A stretch of DNA of 34,464 bases from an uncultured Phascolarctobacterium sp. (GTDB lineage: Bacteria; Bacillota; Negativicutes; Acidaminococcales; Acidaminococcaceae). The translations under genes were made by a program, and so were the position numbers. Position 1 is the first letter of the stretch; every line of letters starts with the position of its first letter. The DNA is taken from positions 1 through 34,464 of the forward strand of contig CANREP010000021.1 in the NCBI GenBank assembly GCA_947629685.1, in the 5' to 3' direction. This document shows positions 25,231 through 33,145 of the stretch, piece by piece. Under the pieces are notes generated by a model that worked only from the letters and a program-made list of their open reading frames with translations, ran no database searches and had not been told where the DNA came from.

Positions 25231-26062
25231 ATTTTGCTTTCTTTTCCTGCGCATCGTCCAGCAGCCTGTTCATACTGCCGCTGGCAAAGCCTTCCAGATC
25301 CAGCGTCACATAGGCAAAGCCTGCGGCGCGCACGGCAGCGACAATCCGCTGCCTTAAGTTATCTGCCGCCCGGGCAATCTGCTGCGGACTGATCTCGATG
25401 CGCGCCAGATTGCCGTGGCAGCGCACTCTGAGGTCCTGCAGTCCCAGTTGTCTGAGCGCGTCTTCTGCCTGCTCCACCATGGCAAGCTTGGCAGAAGTTA
25501 TTTTTTCGCCGTAGGCAATCCGCGAGGCCAGGCAGGCATAAGCAGGCTTATCGGCCACAGCCAGGCCGTAACGGCGGGCCAGCTCCCGCACCTCCCGCTT
25601 AGTAAAGCCACACGCCAGCAGCGGGCTGATAAAACCAAGCTCGGCCGCAGCCTGCATACCAGGTCGGTAATCGCCGGCATCGTCGGCATTAGCGCCGTCC
25701 AGCAAAGAGCCGCAGCCCAGCTCCTGCGCTTTAGCCTTGACTGCGCCGAAGACCAGGCGCTTACAGTAATAGCAGCGGCGGCTGTCGTTAGCGCAGAACT
25801 CCGGCAGCTGCAGCGGGTCGGGGCGCAAGATATGCAGACTGCAGCCTGCCTGCTGCGCCGCTTTGCGGGCGTCCTCCCGTTCAAACTGCGGCTGCAGCGG
25901 CGTAAAGGCCGTAACAGCTTCCGGCTGTACGCCGGCGCGGCAGCAGGCCGCCAGCAGCAGCGCCGAATCCACGCCGCCGCTTAAAGCCACGGCAGGCTTA
26001 GCCAGTCCCTGCAGCAGGGCCAGCAGTTTATTTTCTTTATCCTGTAAAGTGTTAGCGGACAT
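25229..26062 (-). CDS. larE: ATP-dependent sulfur transferase LarE (three-cysteine type)
   Basis: This 277-residue PP-loop enzyme inserts sulfur into pyridinium-3,5-biscarboxylic acid mononucleotide during synthesis of the nickel-pincer nucleotide cofactor of lactate racemase and related enzymes. It shows SGGVDS (28-33), NDSRRCYYCKR, DGANADDAGDYRPGMQA, PAYACLASRI and the C-terminal LDLEGFASGSMN. C97, C100 and C177 are all present; LarE enzymes with this trio are thought to bind a [4Fe-4S] cluster and act catalytically, unlike the sacrificial single-cysteine type. Neither larA, larB nor larC is in the window. GAGGAG with 5-nt spacing precedes the ATG. It is divergent from a thioesterase gene. 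Confidence 0.93.
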   Translation of the reverse strand: MSANTLQDKENKLLALLQGLAKPAVALSGGVDSALLLAACCRAGVQPEAVTAFTPLQPQFEREDARKAAQQAGCSLHILRPDPLQLPEFCANDSRRCYYCKRLVFGAVKAKAQELGCGSLLDGANADDAGDYRPGMQAAAELGFISPLLACGFTKREVRELARRYGLAVADKPAYACLASRIAYGEKITSAKLAMVEQAEDALRQLGLQDLRVRCHGNLARIEISPQQIARAADNLRQRIVAAVRAAGFAYVTLDLEGFASGSMNRLLDDAQEKKAK

Positions 26063-26101
26063 TTTTTCTCCTCAAAAGCCGCCGACAGTTAAATCTTGCT
26101 C

Positions 26102-26130
26102 TTGTCAGCGGCCGCAAATTGGCTTATTAT
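26102..26130 (+). promoter_or_regulatory. Promoter of the thioesterase gene
   Basis: TTGTCA (26102-26107), 17-nt spacer, TATTAT (26125-26130), 37 nt before the start codon. Confidence 0.75.
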
Positions 26131-26166
26131 TTATATGTTACGAATAAACGGGAAAGAAGGTACATT

Positions 26167-26553
26167 ATGTCTAATCTACAGGCCGGTCTGACCGGCACCG
26201 CCACTACCCTCGTTACCGAGGAAAATACCGCTATCGCCATGCGCAGCGGCGCCCTGCCCGTCTTCGCCACCCCCGCCATGTGCGCGCTGATGGAAGAAGC
26301 AGCCTGCAACGCTATCGGCAGCTGTCTGGAAGAAGGCGCAGGCAGCGTCGGCATCACGCTGAAAATAACTCACGGAGCACCCTCCGCCCTGGGCAGTCAG
26401 ATTACGGCTACCGCCCAGCTCACCTGCATCGAAGGACGCAAGCTCACTTTCTCGGTGGAAGCGCGGGACGAAGCTGGCGTTATCGGCAGCGGCAGCCACG
26501 AGCGTTTTATCATCGACAACGAAAAGTTCATGCGCAAACTGCAAAGCAAGTAA
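26167..26553 (+). CDS. Hot-dog fold thioesterase (FlK-like)
   Basis: A 128-residue hot-dog protein of the FlK-like thioesterase family. Signs are VTEENTAIAMRSGALPVFATPAMCALMEEAACNAI (active-site loop and long central helix), SVGITLKITHGAPSALGSQITATAQL (strand with the conserved His) and RKLTFSVEARDEAGVIGSGSHERFII. It should hydrolyse small acyl-CoA thioesters; the natural substrate is unknown. The start at 26167 follows AAGAAGG. Single gene with its own promoter and terminator. Confidence 0.9.
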   Translation: MSNLQAGLTGTATTLVTEENTAIAMRSGALPVFATPAMCALMEEAACNAIGSCLEEGAGSVGITLKITHGAPSALGSQITATAQLTCIEGRKLTFSVEARDEAGVIGSGSHERFIIDNEKFMRKLQSK

Positions 26554-26562
26554 CACCATCCG

Positions 26563-26587
26563 GCCGCAGCCACGCTGCGGCTTTTTT
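26563..26587 (+). terminator. Terminator of the thioesterase gene
   Basis: GCCGCAGC-cac-GCTGCGGC then TTTTTT. It overlaps the 3' end of the convergent membrane-protein gene. Confidence 0.9.
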
Positions 26588-27143
26588 AGTCCTGCAGCTG
26601 TTTAACCTGCGGCACGGCCGAACTGACAGCCTGCCACAGCGCAGCAGCGATGCTGAAATCAATAAATGAATGCAGCATTGTACCCCCGCCTACAAGTACC
26701 AGTACGCTCATTACATAACCGCCGGCCATCTGCTGGACGCTGAACATACTGCCCGCAAAGAAAAACGGCGATACCACCAGTACCTCGCACAGCCCATGCA
26801 CTGCTGCCAGCAGCACGTTAAGCAGCAGCAATGATAAAGGCCGCTGCAGTATCTCCGGCTTTCTGCGCAGTATCCACGCTCCCAGTATGGCAAATACCAC
26901 ATGGCTTGCTGCCCGCAGGGCAATAATCAGAGGCGTTGTTACAAAAAATCCCAGTGCAGACCCAATGCACACAGCCAGCGTCACCAGCGGCGAAATAAAC
27001 ATGGCCAGAAAAATTGGTACATGGCTGGCCAGCGTAAAGGACATGGGCCCCAGCACTATCTTAGGCATAAACATGGGCACAGCCATCCCCACGGCGCAGA
27101 GGACCCCTGCCAGCACCATCTGCATAACTCTCTTACCGTACAC
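26586..27143 (-). CDS. ECF-type transporter S-component-like membrane protein
   Basis: A membrane protein of about 185 residues with five or six helices, resembling substrate-binding S components of ECF vitamin transporters. The segment LGPMSFTLASHVPIFLAMFISPLVTLAVCIGSALGFF is typical of the niacin/queuosine-like group, and FSVQQMAGGYVMSVLVLVGGGTMLHSFIDF closes the protein. No ECF ATPases or T component are nearby, so it would share an energising module encoded elsewhere; the substrate is undetermined. GAGGAG directly abuts an ATG at 27152 but lies 9 nt before an in-frame GTG at 27143, so the GTG start is preferred. Confidence 0.72.
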   Translation of the reverse strand: MYGKRVMQMVLAGVLCAVGMAVPMFMPKIVLGPMSFTLASHVPIFLAMFISPLVTLAVCIGSALGFFVTTPLIIALRAASHVVFAILGAWILRRKPEILQRPLSLLLLNVLLAAVHGLCEVLVVSPFFFAGSMFSVQQMAGGYVMSVLVLVGGGTMLHSFIDFSIAAALWQAVSSAVPQVKQLQD

Positions 27144-27184
27144 CCGTATCATCTCCTCAAATAATTGACTCCATTATAGCACAA

Positions 27185-27216
27185 AACAGCAAAGGCAGCC
27201 GCCTTTGCTGTTTTTT
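27185..27216. terminator. Terminator between the ABC operon and the ECF-like gene
   Basis: AACAGCAAAGGC and GCCTTTGCTGTT around AGCC; TTTTTT follows on plus and TTTTG on minus. It ends the ABC transporter operon on the minus strand. Confidence 0.8.
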
Positions 27217-27222
27217 ATTCGC

Positions 27223-27981
27223 CTATTTTAAAATGACATTGAGAAAAGCTTTCAGACGCTCATTAGAGGGATTTTCAAAAATCTCCTGCGGCGTGCCCTG
27301 AGCCTGCACATGGCCGTCAGCCATAAAGACAACCTTGGTGGCAACCTCGCGGGCAAAGCCCATTTCGTGGGTTACGACCACCATGGTCATTTTCTCTTCC
27401 GCCAGCTCGCGCATGGTCTTTAAAACCTCGCCGGTCAGCTCCGGGTCCAGCGAAGAGGTCGGCTCGTCGAAAAGCATGATGGACGGCTTCATGGCCAGGG
27501 CGCGGGCAATAGCCACACGCTGCTGCTGACCGCCGCTCAGCTTGCGCGGATACACATCGCGCTTATCCAGCAGGCCTACCTTGGCCAGCAGCGCCTCTGC
27601 CTCGCGGATGACTTCTTCCTTATTGCGTTTCTGCACCTGCACCGGCGCTTCGATAAGGTTTTCCAGCACCGTCATATGCGGGAACAGGTTAAACTGCTGG
27701 AATACCATGCCCATCTTGCAGGCAATGCGGCGGCTGTCTTTTTCCGGCGCGTACTCTACGCCGCTGCTGGTATCTTTGACCAGCGTTTCGCCGTCGATAA
27801 CGATGCTGCCGCGGTCGATAGTCTCCAGCTTGTTCAGGCAGCGCAAAAGCGTACTCTTGCCGCCGCCGGACGGCCCGATGACCGCCACGACCTCGCCTTC
27901 GGCTACCTCCAGGTCGATGCCCTTGAGCACCTCCAGATTCTGAAATTGCTTGCAGATATTACGTGCTTCAATCTTGTTCAT
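27223..27981 (-). CDS. Polar amino-acid ABC transporter ATP-binding protein
   Basis: A 252-residue GlnQ/TcyN-type ATPase that powers amino-acid import. Walker A GPSGGGKST, Q-loop VFQQFNLFPHMTVLENL, signature LSGGQQQRVAIARAL, Walker B IMLFDEPTSSLDPE and switch VVTHEMGFAREV are all intact. The start at 27981 is chosen over the adjacent ATG at 27984 because GGAGG then stands at usable distance. It lies 16 nt after the permease gene; last gene of a three-gene operon. Confidence 0.96.
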   Translation of the reverse strand: MNKIEARNICKQFQNLEVLKGIDLEVAEGEVVAVIGPSGGGKSTLLRCLNKLETIDRGSIVIDGETLVKDTSSGVEYAPEKDSRRIACKMGMVFQQFNLFPHMTVLENLIEAPVQVQKRNKEEVIREAEALLAKVGLLDKRDVYPRKLSGGQQQRVAIARALAMKPSIMLFDEPTSSLDPELTGEVLKTMRELAEEKMTMVVVTHEMGFAREVATKVVFMADGHVQAQGTPQEIFENPSNERLKAFLNVILK

Positions 27982-27997
27982 CATCTTCTCCTCCGTC

Positions 27998-28642
27998 CTA
28001 CTGGTCATATCTGGAGAAGCGTTTTTCCAGACGTTCAAAAAGCATGGTCAGCAGCAGCGTCGCCACAAGGTAGAAAAGGGCGGCCACCAGGAAAGGGGTA
28101 ATATCAAAATCGCGCTGCACCAGGTTGCGGGTGGTGCGCATCAAATCGTTCATCGCCAGTACATAGACCAGCGAGGTATCCTTAACCAGCGTGATAGTCT
28201 CGTTGCTGACAGGCGGCAGGATAAGCCTGAACACCTGCGGCAGCACGATGCGGCGCATGGTCTGCACATAGTCCATGCCCAAAGTGCGGGCCGCTTCGTA
28301 CTGACCCTGGGGCACCGACTGGATACCGGCGCGGAAGATCTCGCAGAAATAGGCGGCGTAGTTGAGTACAAACGCTACCAGCGCAGCTTCAAAATCATCC
28401 AGACGGATGCCGACCGCAGGCAGCGCATAGTACACGAAGAACAGCTGCAGCATCAGCGGCGTGCCGCGCAGCAGCCACACATACAGCCCGATAACCTTCT
28501 GCAGCAGGGCAATGGAAGAAACCCTGCCCAGGCTCAAAAGTACGCCCAGCGGAATACTCAGCACGATGGTGATGAAAAACACCTGTGCTGTGACGATGCT
28601 GCCTTCCAGCATCTGCGGAATGATTCTGATAATATAGTCCAT
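27998..28642 (-). CDS. Polar amino-acid ABC transporter permease
   Basis: A 214-residue HisM/GlnP-type permease with about five membrane helices. The cytoplasmic EAA loop (EIFRAGIQSVPQGQYEAARTLGMDYVQTMRRIVLPQ) that docks the ATPase is well conserved, as is the WLLRGTPLMLQLFFVYYALP segment. The start at 28642 follows CGGAGCG; the longer frame to 28702 lacks a ribosome site. Such permeases usually work as homodimers when only one is encoded, as here. Confidence 0.95.
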   Translation of the reverse strand: MDYIIRIIPQMLEGSIVTAQVFFITIVLSIPLGVLLSLGRVSSIALLQKVIGLYVWLLRGTPLMLQLFFVYYALPAVGIRLDDFEAALVAFVLNYAAYFCEIFRAGIQSVPQGQYEAARTLGMDYVQTMRRIVLPQVFRLILPPVSNETITLVKDTSLVYVLAMNDLMRTTRNLVQRDFDITPFLVAALFYLVATLLLTMLFERLEKRFSRYDQ

Positions 28643-28723
28643 AATACGCTCCGTTTTCTGATAAGATAAAGTAATGGGCCGAATCAGCGCTTCGGCCCAC
28701 AAGTAACTTCTATTATTTTACTA

Positions 28724-29500
28724 TCAATATCTGGTAATGTCCACACCCATCCACTGTTCGGAAATCTTCTTCATGGTGCCGTCTTTCTTCATTTCAGCCA
28801 GCGCCTTGTTGATTTTGGGGCAGAACTCTTTGTCGTCTTTGCGGAAAGCTACTGCTACGACTTCATCGCCCATGTTTTCTTCGAGGGCTCTGTATTTGCC
28901 GGGGTTAAGTTTCATGTAGTAACGGGCAAGTACGGCGTCAACTACCATAGCGTCTACACGGCCGGCGTCCATATCCATGAATACGGCTGCAAAGTCAGGA
29001 TATTTTCTGTAATCTTTCAGAGAATTTCTCAGGTTGTCGTCTTTATCAAGGATGTAGGAACCGGTGCTGTCGTCCTGTACAGCCAGCACTTTGCCTGCCA
29101 GGTCGGCAATCTTCTGTACGTCGGAGCCTTCCGGCACAACTACCAGCTGGGAGTTAACCATATACGGGTCGGACAGGGTATAAGTCTGTTTGCGTTCTTC
29201 GTTAACGGTGAAGCAGTTCCAGATAGCGTCGATGCGTTTGCCTTTCATTTCAGCTTCTTTGGAAGCCCAGTCGATAGGTTTGAATTCAACTTCCAGGCCG
29301 GCACGTTTGCAGGCTTCGCGAGCCAGGTCGATATCGTAGCCGACAATTTCATTTTTCTCATTGCGGAAGCCCATGGGAGCAAAGTTATCGTCCAGGCCGA
29401 TAACCATCTTCTTCGGCTCGTTGCTGCCGCAGCCGGCTGCCAGCATCAGTACGGTCAGCAGGCTCATCATTACCAGTAATAATTTTCTTATCTTCATCAT
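28724..29500 (-). CDS. Amino-acid ABC transporter substrate-binding lipoprotein
   Basis: A lipoprotein of the SBP family 3 (258 residues from the middle of three adjacent ATGs). A signal with lipobox LMLAAGC precedes the mature Cys. Family 3 features: IGLDDNFAPMGFRNEKNEIVGYDIDLAREACKRAGLEVEFKPIDW, DAIWNCFTVNEERKQTYTLSDPYMVNSQ, and VDAMVVDAVLARYYM. It binds a polar amino acid (cystine-type and glutamine-type ligands are common) outside the inner membrane; the ligand is not resolved. Starts at 29503, 29500 and 29497 are all possible behind GAGAGGGG. First gene of the operon, with a strong promoter. Confidence 0.94.
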   Translation of the reverse strand: MMKIRKLLLVMMSLLTVLMLAAGCGSNEPKKMVIGLDDNFAPMGFRNEKNEIVGYDIDLAREACKRAGLEVEFKPIDWASKEAEMKGKRIDAIWNCFTVNEERKQTYTLSDPYMVNSQLVVVPEGSDVQKIADLAGKVLAVQDDSTGSYILDKDDNLRNSLKDYRKYPDFAAVFMDMDAGRVDAMVVDAVLARYYMKLNPGKYRALEENMGDEVVAVAFRKDDKEFCPKINKALAEMKKDGTMKKISEQWMGVDITRY

Positions 29501-29558
29501 CATAACCCCTCTCGTCATTTTCATCAGTTTTGTAAGACTTCGGTTTTGCTATGGTCTT

Positions 29559-29587
29559 ATTATACTTTAGCTTGCTAAATTTGTAAA
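29559..29587 (-). promoter_or_regulatory. Promoter of the ABC operon with a palindrome in its spacer
   Basis: Minus-strand TTTACA (29587-29582), 17-nt spacer, TATAAT (29564-29559). The spacer contains the perfect palindrome TTTAGC-TT-GCTAAA (29566-29579), positioned as a repressor operator would be. Confidence 0.75.
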
Positions 29588-29628
29588 GCATTAAATCAAG
29601 ATTTTTCAAAAAATTTTTCCTGGCGTTA

Positions 29629-29637
29629 TGCTATAAT
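29629..29637 (+). promoter_or_regulatory. Extended -10 promoter of the cupin gene
   Basis: TGC-TATAAT, with TATAAT at 29632-29637; no good -35. It lies 40 nt before the cupin start. Confidence 0.65.
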
Positions 29638-29677
29638 AAAAATAAAGCTTACAGCAGTAAACGAGGGGGAATTGTAA

Positions 29678-30019
29678 ATGTTCTGCACTGAAAAACACAC
29701 CGATATCTGCCAGAACCGTTTCGGCGGCAAAGGCGAAGTAATCCTGGAACACCTGATTGACGAAAAAGTATATGGCGGCAAAGTAGTCATGTACGCCCGC
29801 GTCGTTTTAAAACCAGGCTGCTCTTTAGGCTACCACAAGCACGAAGGCAACAGCGAAACCTGCTACGTACTGCAGGGTACTGCCGCTTACAGCGACAACG
29901 GCACTCCCATGACGCTGCACGCAGGCGATACCGTCTTCTGCGCCGACGGCGAAAGCCACTCCATTGAAAACATCGGCACCGACGACCTCATCGTCATCGG
30001 ACTGGTACTGAAATCCTGA
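29678..30019 (+). CDS. Small cupin-domain protein
   Basis: A 113-residue single-domain cupin. Cupin motif 1 is GYHKHEGNSETCYVLQG (H53, H55, E60 as metal ligands) and motif 2 is GDTVFCADGESHSIEN with the last ligand His. It should bind one metal ion in a beta barrel; small cupins of this kind act as sugar or acid isomerases, dioxygenases or sensors, and the reaction cannot be told. GAGGGGG precedes the ATG. It is divergent from the ABC operon. Confidence 0.9.
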   Translation: MFCTEKHTDICQNRFGGKGEVILEHLIDEKVYGGKVVMYARVVLKPGCSLGYHKHEGNSETCYVLQGTAAYSDNGTPMTLHAGDTVFCADGESHSIENIGTDDLIVIGLVLKS

Positions 30020-30027
30020 TAATACGG

Positions 30028-30057
30028 GCCGCGGGCATCACTGCCTGCGGCTTTCTT
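30028..30057 (+). terminator. Terminator of the cupin gene
   Basis: GCCGCgGGCA and TGCCtGCGGC (30028-30051) with one mismatch, then CTTTCTTC. Confidence 0.75.
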
Positions 30058-30136
30058 CTTTGCCCGGTTAATTATGTAAATATTTTTTTTGCTCCGCTGC
30101 TCAAATTTATTTTACAATTAACCCATAAAGTATTAA

Positions 30137-30154
30137 AATCAATAATGATTGATT
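30137..30154. promoter_or_regulatory. Inverted repeat upstream of the activase operon
   Basis: AATCAAT-AATG-ATTGATT, a perfect 7-bp inverted repeat 56-73 nt before the activase start. A TTGATT in its right arm could serve as -35. Candidate operator. Confidence 0.4.
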
Positions 30155-30209
30155 AAATACCGTTACAATATATAGGAAAGTATTTGCACGTTTTACATCG
30201 GAGGTTTCC

Positions 30210-33128
30210 ATGCAGATAGGTTTAGACATTGGCAGTACCACCATCAAGATCGCGGTCCTGGACGACGCAGGTCAGCTGCAGTTTTCCAAATACGAGCGCC
30301 ATTACAGCCAGATAGCCGAAAAAATGCAGCAGCTGCTGGCAGAGCTGCACGTGAAGATGCCGCTTTTAAAGACTGCGCGCCTGGCCATCAGCGGCAGCGC
30401 CGGTATCGGCATTGCCGAAAGCTGCGGCCTGCAGTTTGTGCAGGAAGTCTTTGCCGAAAAAATCTGCACGGAACGTCTTAATCCCGGTACGGAAGCTGTT
30501 ATCGAACTGGGCGGCGAGGACGCCAAGCTCCTGTTTTTAGGCCGCCATTTCGACGCGCGCATGAACGACAGCTGCGCCGGCGGCACGGGCGCTTTCATTG
30601 ACCAGATGGCCTCACTGCTCAGCGTAGCCACCGAAGATATGAACGCGCTGGCCCAGCAGGCTTCCACCCGCTACACCATTGCCAGCCGCTGCGGCGTTTT
30701 CGCCAAAAGCGACATCCAGCCCCTGCTCAACCAGGGCGCTGCCAAGACCGACCTGGCCGCCAGCATCTTTGACGCCGTTGCCAGCCAGGCTGTAACCGGT
30801 CTTGCCAAGGGCCGTCCCATCACCGGCAGCGTACTCTACCTGGGCGGGCCGCTTACCTTTATGAGCGAGCTGCGCCGCAGTTTTGACAAAATACTGAAAA
30901 TAGAAGGCCGTTGCCCGGAAAACAGCCTGTACTACGTGGCTATGGGCGCTGCTTTCTGCGCCGAAAACAAAGTCGACCTCACCGAGCTGCCCGCTAAACT
31001 GGCGGCAGTAGGCGCGCAGCGCGACTTTGACCATTTGGAGCCGCTTTTTGCCGACCGCGCCGAATACGACGAATTTATGGAACGCCACGGCAAGGAACGC
31101 ATCGAGCCGGGCGACATCAGCGCCGCTGCCGAAGCCTACCTGGGCATCGACGCCGGCAGCACCACCATCAAGATCGCCGTTATCAGCCCCGGCGGCCAGC
31201 TGCTCGATTCTTTCTATCAGAGCAACAAGGGCAACCCTGTTATCGCTATCAAGGAATATCTGCAGGATTTCTACGTTAAATATCCCCACTGCCGCATCCT
31301 CGGCTCCGCCGTTACCGGCTATGGCGAAGACCTCATCCGCAACGGCTTCAGCGTAGATTACGGCATCGTCGAGACCATGGCGCACTTTATCGCCGCCAAG
31401 ACCCTGCAGCCCGACGTGGACTTCATCCTCGACATCGGCGGGCAGGACATCAAATGTCTGAAAATCCATAACGGCTGCATCGACAATATCTTCCTGAACG
31501 AAGCCTGCTCCAGCGGCTGCGGCAGCTTTTTGCAGACCTTTGCCGAAATTCTCGGCTACAGCGCCGAAGAATTTGCCCGCATCGGCCTTTTTGCCGATAA
31601 GCCCGTTAACCTGGGCAGCCGCTGCACCGTGTTTATGAACAGCAGCGTCAAACAGGCGCAAAAGGACGGCGCTACCGTCGCCAACATCAGCGCGGGCCTG
31701 TCTTTGAGCATCGTCAAGAACGCCTTATACAAAGTTATCCGCCCCGGCAGCAAGGAAAGCATCGGCAAGCACATCGTCGTACAGGGCGGCACTTTCCTGA
31801 ACGACTGCGTCCTGCGCGCTTTTGAAAAAGAAATGAATCTCAAGGTAGTGCGTCCCAATATTGCAGGGCTTATGGGAGCCTACGGCGCGGCGCTGTACGC
31901 CCGCAGCCGCCAGCAGGAAACAGGTCACACGTCTACGCTGGCCGATGCTGCGGCGCTGGCCGACTTCTTCCATGAAGTGAAAGCCGTTACCTGCGGTCTG
32001 TGCAGCAACCACTGCCACCTGACCGTCAACACCTTTGCCAGCGGCAAGCGTTTTATCAGCGGCAACCGCTGCGAGCGCCCTGTCACCCACTGCGCCCCGG
32101 ACGATACTTTCAACCTGTACCGTCAGAAGCTGCAGCTGCTGGAAGCCTTAAAAGGCGTCCCCGGCAAACGCGGCAGGATTGGTTTGCCCCTGGGTCTTAA
32201 TATGTACGAACTGCTGCCATTCTGGCACGCTTTCTTTACCCGTCTGGGCTTTGAAGTAGTAACCAGCCCCATCTACGACAAGACTATCTACCAGAAGGGA
32301 CAGAACACCATCCCCAGCGACACCGTCTGCTATCCGGCCAAGCTCATGCACGGACATATCAAATGGCTGCTGGAAAACGGCGTCGATACAATCTTCTATC
32401 CCTGTATGACCTACAACGTGGACGAAAACTCCGCAGAAAACTGCTATAACTGCCCCGTCGTAGCCTACTACCCGGAAGTACTGCACGCCAATATGCACGA
32501 TCTGGACGGCGCTACCTACATCTTTGACTATCTGGGGCTGAGCAACAAAAAGGTACTGCTGAAAAAACTGCAGCAGATTGCTAAAGAACATTTTCCCGAC
32601 ATCGGCAGCAGCGAGCTGAAAGCAGCCCTGCAGGAAGCCTATGCCGCTTACAATAAATTTGAAGCCCAGGTCAAAACACTGGGTCAGAACATTATCAACA
32701 CCGCCCGCAGCCAGCACAAACCCATCGTCGTCCTGGCAGGGCGTCCCTATCATATCGACCCCAAGGTCAACCACAGCATCGACCGTCTGATTACCACCAT
32801 GGGCGCGGCGCTGGTCAGCGAGGACGCTGTCAGCAGCCACATCTCCATGCAGGAGCTCAACGACGGCTTGCAGGTGCTGAACCAGTGGACCTATCACAGC
32901 CGCCTGTACGCTGCCGCTAAATACGTTGCCCGCAGCAGCGATATGTACATGGTGCATCTGGTCAGCTTCGGCTGCGGCTGCGACGCCATCACGGCGGACG
33001 AATGCCGCCGCATCCTGGAGGAGCACGGCCAGATCTACACCCAGATCAAGATTGATGATATCGACAACCTGGGCGCGGCCAAAATCCGTCTGCGCAGCCT
33101 CTTTGCCGCTGCCGGACTGGAAAGTTAG
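30210..33128 (+). CDS. Double acyl-CoA dehydratase activase / DUF2229 protein
   Basis: A 972-residue cytosolic protein of the BadF/BcrA/HgdC ATPase group. Two ASKHA ATPase modules occur in tandem: IGLDIGSTTIKIAV (3-16) with SCAGGTGAF and SRCGVF (C122, C161), and LGIDAGSTTIKIAV (about 311-324) with ACSSGCGSF and SRCTVF; these cysteines are the expected [4Fe-4S] ligands. From about residue 590 a DUF2229 part begins with a cysteine knot (CGLCSNHCH, GNRCER) and continues with GRIGLPLGLNMYELLPFW and the Cys-rich FYPCMTYNVDENSAENCYNCP. Activases use ATP to fire one low-potential electron into radical dehydratases or double-cubane cluster proteins. The partner is encoded next, 17 nt downstream. CGGAGG precedes the ATG. 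Confidence 0.9.
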   Translation: MQIGLDIGSTTIKIAVLDDAGQLQFSKYERHYSQIAEKMQQLLAELHVKMPLLKTARLAISGSAGIGIAESCGLQFVQEVFAEKICTERLNPGTEAVIELGGEDAKLLFLGRHFDARMNDSCAGGTGAFIDQMASLLSVATEDMNALAQQASTRYTIASRCGVFAKSDIQPLLNQGAAKTDLAASIFDAVASQAVTGLAKGRPITGSVLYLGGPLTFMSELRRSFDKILKIEGRCPENSLYYVAMGAAFCAENKVDLTELPAKLAAVGAQRDFDHLEPLFADRAEYDEFMERHGKERIEPGDISAAAEAYLGIDAGSTTIKIAVISPGGQLLDSFYQSNKGNPVIAIKEYLQDFYVKYPHCRILGSAVTGYGEDLIRNGFSVDYGIVETMAHFIAAKTLQPDVDFILDIGGQDIKCLKIHNGCIDNIFLNEACSSGCGSFLQTFAEILGYSAEEFARIGLFADKPVNLGSRCTVFMNSSVKQAQKDGATVANISAGLSLSIVKNALYKVIRPGSKESIGKHIVVQGGTFLNDCVLRAFEKEMNLKVVRPNIAGLMGAYGAALYARSRQQETGHTSTLADAAALADFFHEVKAVTCGLCSNHCHLTVNTFASGKRFISGNRCERPVTHCAPDDTFNLYRQKLQLLEALKGVPGKRGRIGLPLGLNMYELLPFWHAFFTRLGFEVVTSPIYDKTIYQKGQNTIPSDTVCYPAKLMHGHIKWLLENGVDTIFYPCMTYNVDENSAENCYNCPVVAYYPEVLHANMHDLDGATYIFDYLGLSNKKVLLKKLQQIAKEHFPDIGSSELKAALQEAYAAYNKFEAQVKTLGQNIINTARSQHKPIVVLAGRPYHIDPKVNHSIDRLITTMGAALVSEDAVSSHISMQELNDGLQVLNQWTYHSRLYAAAKYVARSSDMYMVHLVSFGCGCDAITADECRRILEEHGQIYTQIKIDDIDNLGAAKIRLRSLFAAAGLES

Positions 33129-33145
33129 TTTTAAAGGAGAACATT

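Noticed and set aside
30612..31661. Minus-strand 349-codon open frame
   Set aside because: Antisense to the activase gene, without a family match or ribosome site.
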